Shown: piece after piece, positions 31,596 to 32,784 of the stretch
How the letters are laid out: every line of letters begins with the position of its first letter
How positions within the stretch are numbered: the stretch's first letter is position 1
Origin: Willaertia magna
Taxonomy: Eukaryota; Heterolobosea; Eutetramitea; Acrasida; Naegleriidae
Direction: 5' to 3'
Length of the DNA stretch: 32,784 bases
NCBI GenBank assembly: GCA_902984215.1
Contig: CADWAF010000496.1
Location: 1 to 32,784, forward strand
Position numbers and translations under genes: made by a program
The notes under the pieces: model-generated
Databases searched by the model: none
Told to the model about the DNA's origin: nothing
What the model saw: only the letters and a program-made list of their open reading frames with translations

Positions 31596-31819
31596 GGATT
31601 TATGATAATAATTTATTGTAGAGATAATTTTAAAGGAGGTTCTTTAATTTTTAGTGAATTAGGTTTAAATATAGTTATTATTAAAAAAATATTGCCATTA
31701 TTAATAGATTTAAGTTATAATATATGGTAGGTCATTTTATTGGTATAAAAAATTGTTTAATATTTTATTTTGATGAGTCATTAAAAAAAGAAAATGATTT
31801 ATTTAAAAAAAATAAATAA
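31596..31819 (+). pseudogene. Decayed fragment resembling a 2OG-Fe(II) oxygenase core
   Basis: The frame from 31596 reads GFMIIIYCRDNFKGGSLIFS, then ELGLNIVIIKKILPLLIDLS and YNIW to a TAG at 31728. After a one-base frame change it continues GHFIGIKNCLIFYFDESLKK to TAA at 31817-31819. The order (strand, NFKGG-x-L-x-F, Pro-containing strand, GHF, final strand) resembles the C-terminal half of prolyl-4-hydroxylase-type oxygenases, but the metal-binding residues cannot be confirmed. Weak call. Confidence 0.25.
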
Positions 31820-31858
31820 ATTTTATTTCTATTATTTCAAAATTTTAAATCCTAAAAA

Positions 31859-32218
31859 ATGAATGAAAATGATTTTTTAAATTTATTTAATTTTCAATAC
31901 AACAATTTACAAGCGGAACCTTTTATTAAAATTGATTTTGTTTATTTAATATTTAATGAAAAAATTATATTAATAGAACACAATAATGAAAAATATTATA
32001 ATTTAATAGAATTTAAAAATAAATTTAATTTAAAACAAATAAAAAATGAAAAATATTATAATAAATATTTAAATTCAAAATTTATAAAAATTAACAATAA
32101 AATATATTTTAATTTTGATTTTTTATTAAATATTTGGGTTTGGGTTTGGGGAAAAGCATACCTTTTCCGCTCCGAATGTACTTATTTAGACATCCTGTAT
32201 ATAGTTAAAAGAAAGTAG
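31859..32218 (+). CDS. AT-rich ORF running into telomere-like repeats, unknown
   Basis: A 119-codon frame from ATG 31859. Residues 1-92 are consistent (NEKIILIEHNNEKYYNLIEF, then KNKFNLKQIKNEKYYNKYL). The frame then reads NIWVWVWGK, the translation of the TTTGGG repeat, and leaves into unrelated sequence. The real gene was probably longer and was cut at the repeat, so this is likely a truncated remnant. No family assigned. Confidence 0.35.
   Translation: MNENDFLNLFNFQYNNLQAEPFIKIDFVYLIFNEKIILIEHNNEKYYNLIEFKNKFNLKQIKNEKYYNKYLNSKFIKINNKIYFNFDFLLNIWVWVWGKAYLFRSECTYLDILYIVKRK
32133..32151 (+). repeat. Interstitial telomere-like tract (TTTGGG)3
   Basis: Three perfect TTTGGG units plus one G, G-rich on the plus strand and so oriented toward the right end. 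It has the same unit as the sequence at the window end. It sits at a sharp change in base composition. It is also complementary to what a telomerase RNA template would look like on the minus strand. Confidence 0.75.
32150..32168. repeat. 7-bp hairpin GGAAAAG-CATAC-CTTTTCC beside the telomere-like tract
   Basis: A perfect inverted repeat with a 5-nt loop, sharing its first two bases with the end of the TTTGGG tract. Confidence 0.7.
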
Positions 32219-32330
32219 ACCATCTGAAGTTACACCTATATTCGAACCGATTCAGTATATTCAGTAGTTATTGAGATAACATATAGTAACTCAAAAACCT
32301 ATACTTTTGACATTGCAAAAAAAATGAAAA
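32169..32330. other. Island of ordinary composition in AT-extreme DNA
   Basis: About 160 bp with clearly higher G+C than both flanks, no open frame worth calling and no complete tRNA cloverleaf. Abrupt edges suggest a foreign or functional insert, such as a noncoding RNA or a subtelomeric repeat unit. Confidence 0.4.
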
Positions 32331-32771
32331 ATTTTTTTTTTAATAAAATTTTTACAATGTCCTTACAAAAAATAAAAAAATTATTTTTTAATTTCTAATT
32401 AAATATAAACACATATAATATCATTTTAACAATATTTTTATATATATTTATATATTAATTTAATTATTTTGTAATTTAATATTAAAAAAATAAAAAATAT
32501 TTTTTAAATTTAATATAAAAATAATTTTATAATTTGTAATAATACAAAATTAATAAAATATTTATATTTATAAATATAATTTAATTTTATTGTCTAATTT
32601 AAGTATTTTTAATTTTTGTAAAATTAATATTTAATTTATTATTTATTAAATAATTATATTTTATTTGAAAATTGGCTAACCAGTGAGTCAAATAAAATTT
32701 TTATTTAATTTTTTTTAAATCAAAATTTTTATTTTTATTTATTTTTTGAAAGTATTTTTGTTTTATGTTCC
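32331..32771. other. AT-extreme subtelomeric stretch
   Basis: Nearly pure A/T with short homopolymer runs. No gene, tRNA or long repeat recognised. Confidence 0.6.
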
Positions 32772-32784
32772 TTGGGTTTGGGTT
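32772..32784 (+). repeat. Telomere-like repeat at the window end
   Basis: TTGGGTTTGGGTT, two units of the TTTGGG type in the same orientation as the tract at 32133. It may be the start of the chromosome end, truncated by the window or the assembly. Confidence 0.6.

Noticed and set aside
32225..32260. TTCGAACC string resembling a tRNA T-loop
   Set aside because: No 5-bp T-stem forms around it and no anticodon or acceptor stem is in place on either strand.

Overview
This is a strongly AT-rich nuclear window from a unicellular eukaryote. The signs are GT-AG spliceosomal introns (mostly GTAAGT donors, 39-134 bp), polyasparagine tracts encoded by AAT/AAC runs, and eukaryote-only families: exportin-6, profilin, RhoGAP, F-box, SLC44 and Kish/TMEM167. 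The mix suggests a free-living amoeboid protist. The Asn runs recall dictyostelids, but I cannot name the lineage. All three standard stop codons are used. The right end carries TTTGGG-type telomere-like repeats, so the window probably runs from gene-dense chromosome into a subtelomere.

Layout. 1-706: a partial AT-rich ORF and a two-exon Kish-B gene, both minus strand. 875-2629: an Asn-rich coiled-coil protein, plus strand. 2630-4301: no gene seen. 4302-11702: four minus-strand genes, namely an Asn-rich protein with an apparent frameshift near its C terminus, a WS/DGAT-like acyltransferase, an SLC44 choline-transporter-like protein, and a small Asn/His-rich protein. 12144-15844: exportin-6 (minus). 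16251-17982: a candidate mobile unit, consisting of a four-exon His-Me-finger homing-endonuclease-like gene flanked by a 32-bp direct repeat whose core is also present in every intron. 17973-21580: a secreted-type right-handed beta-helix protein and an overlapping upstream ORF (minus). 22272-24963: profilin and two overlapping F-box ORFs (minus). 25326-27980: a RhoGAP and a Sel1-repeat protein (plus). From about 28 kb on: decayed reading frames in extremely AT-rich DNA, then two TTTGGG tracts.

Functional links. Profilin, exportin-6 (in animals the exporter of actin-profilin complexes) and the RhoGAP all belong to actin control. Kish-B belongs to secretion. SLC44 and the WS/DGAT-like enzyme point to lipid and choline metabolism.

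The most unusual signals are: (1) the endonuclease-like gene with its seven-copy motif; (2) three places where adjacent same-strand reading frames meet with a 1-nt frame change; (3) a TTTGGG tract beside a 7-bp hairpin near the chromosome end; (4) subtelomeric ORF remnants whose stops mostly fit C-to-T or G-to-A changes. All splice joins were made by eye from frame continuity and splice consensus; no search or RNA evidence was available.
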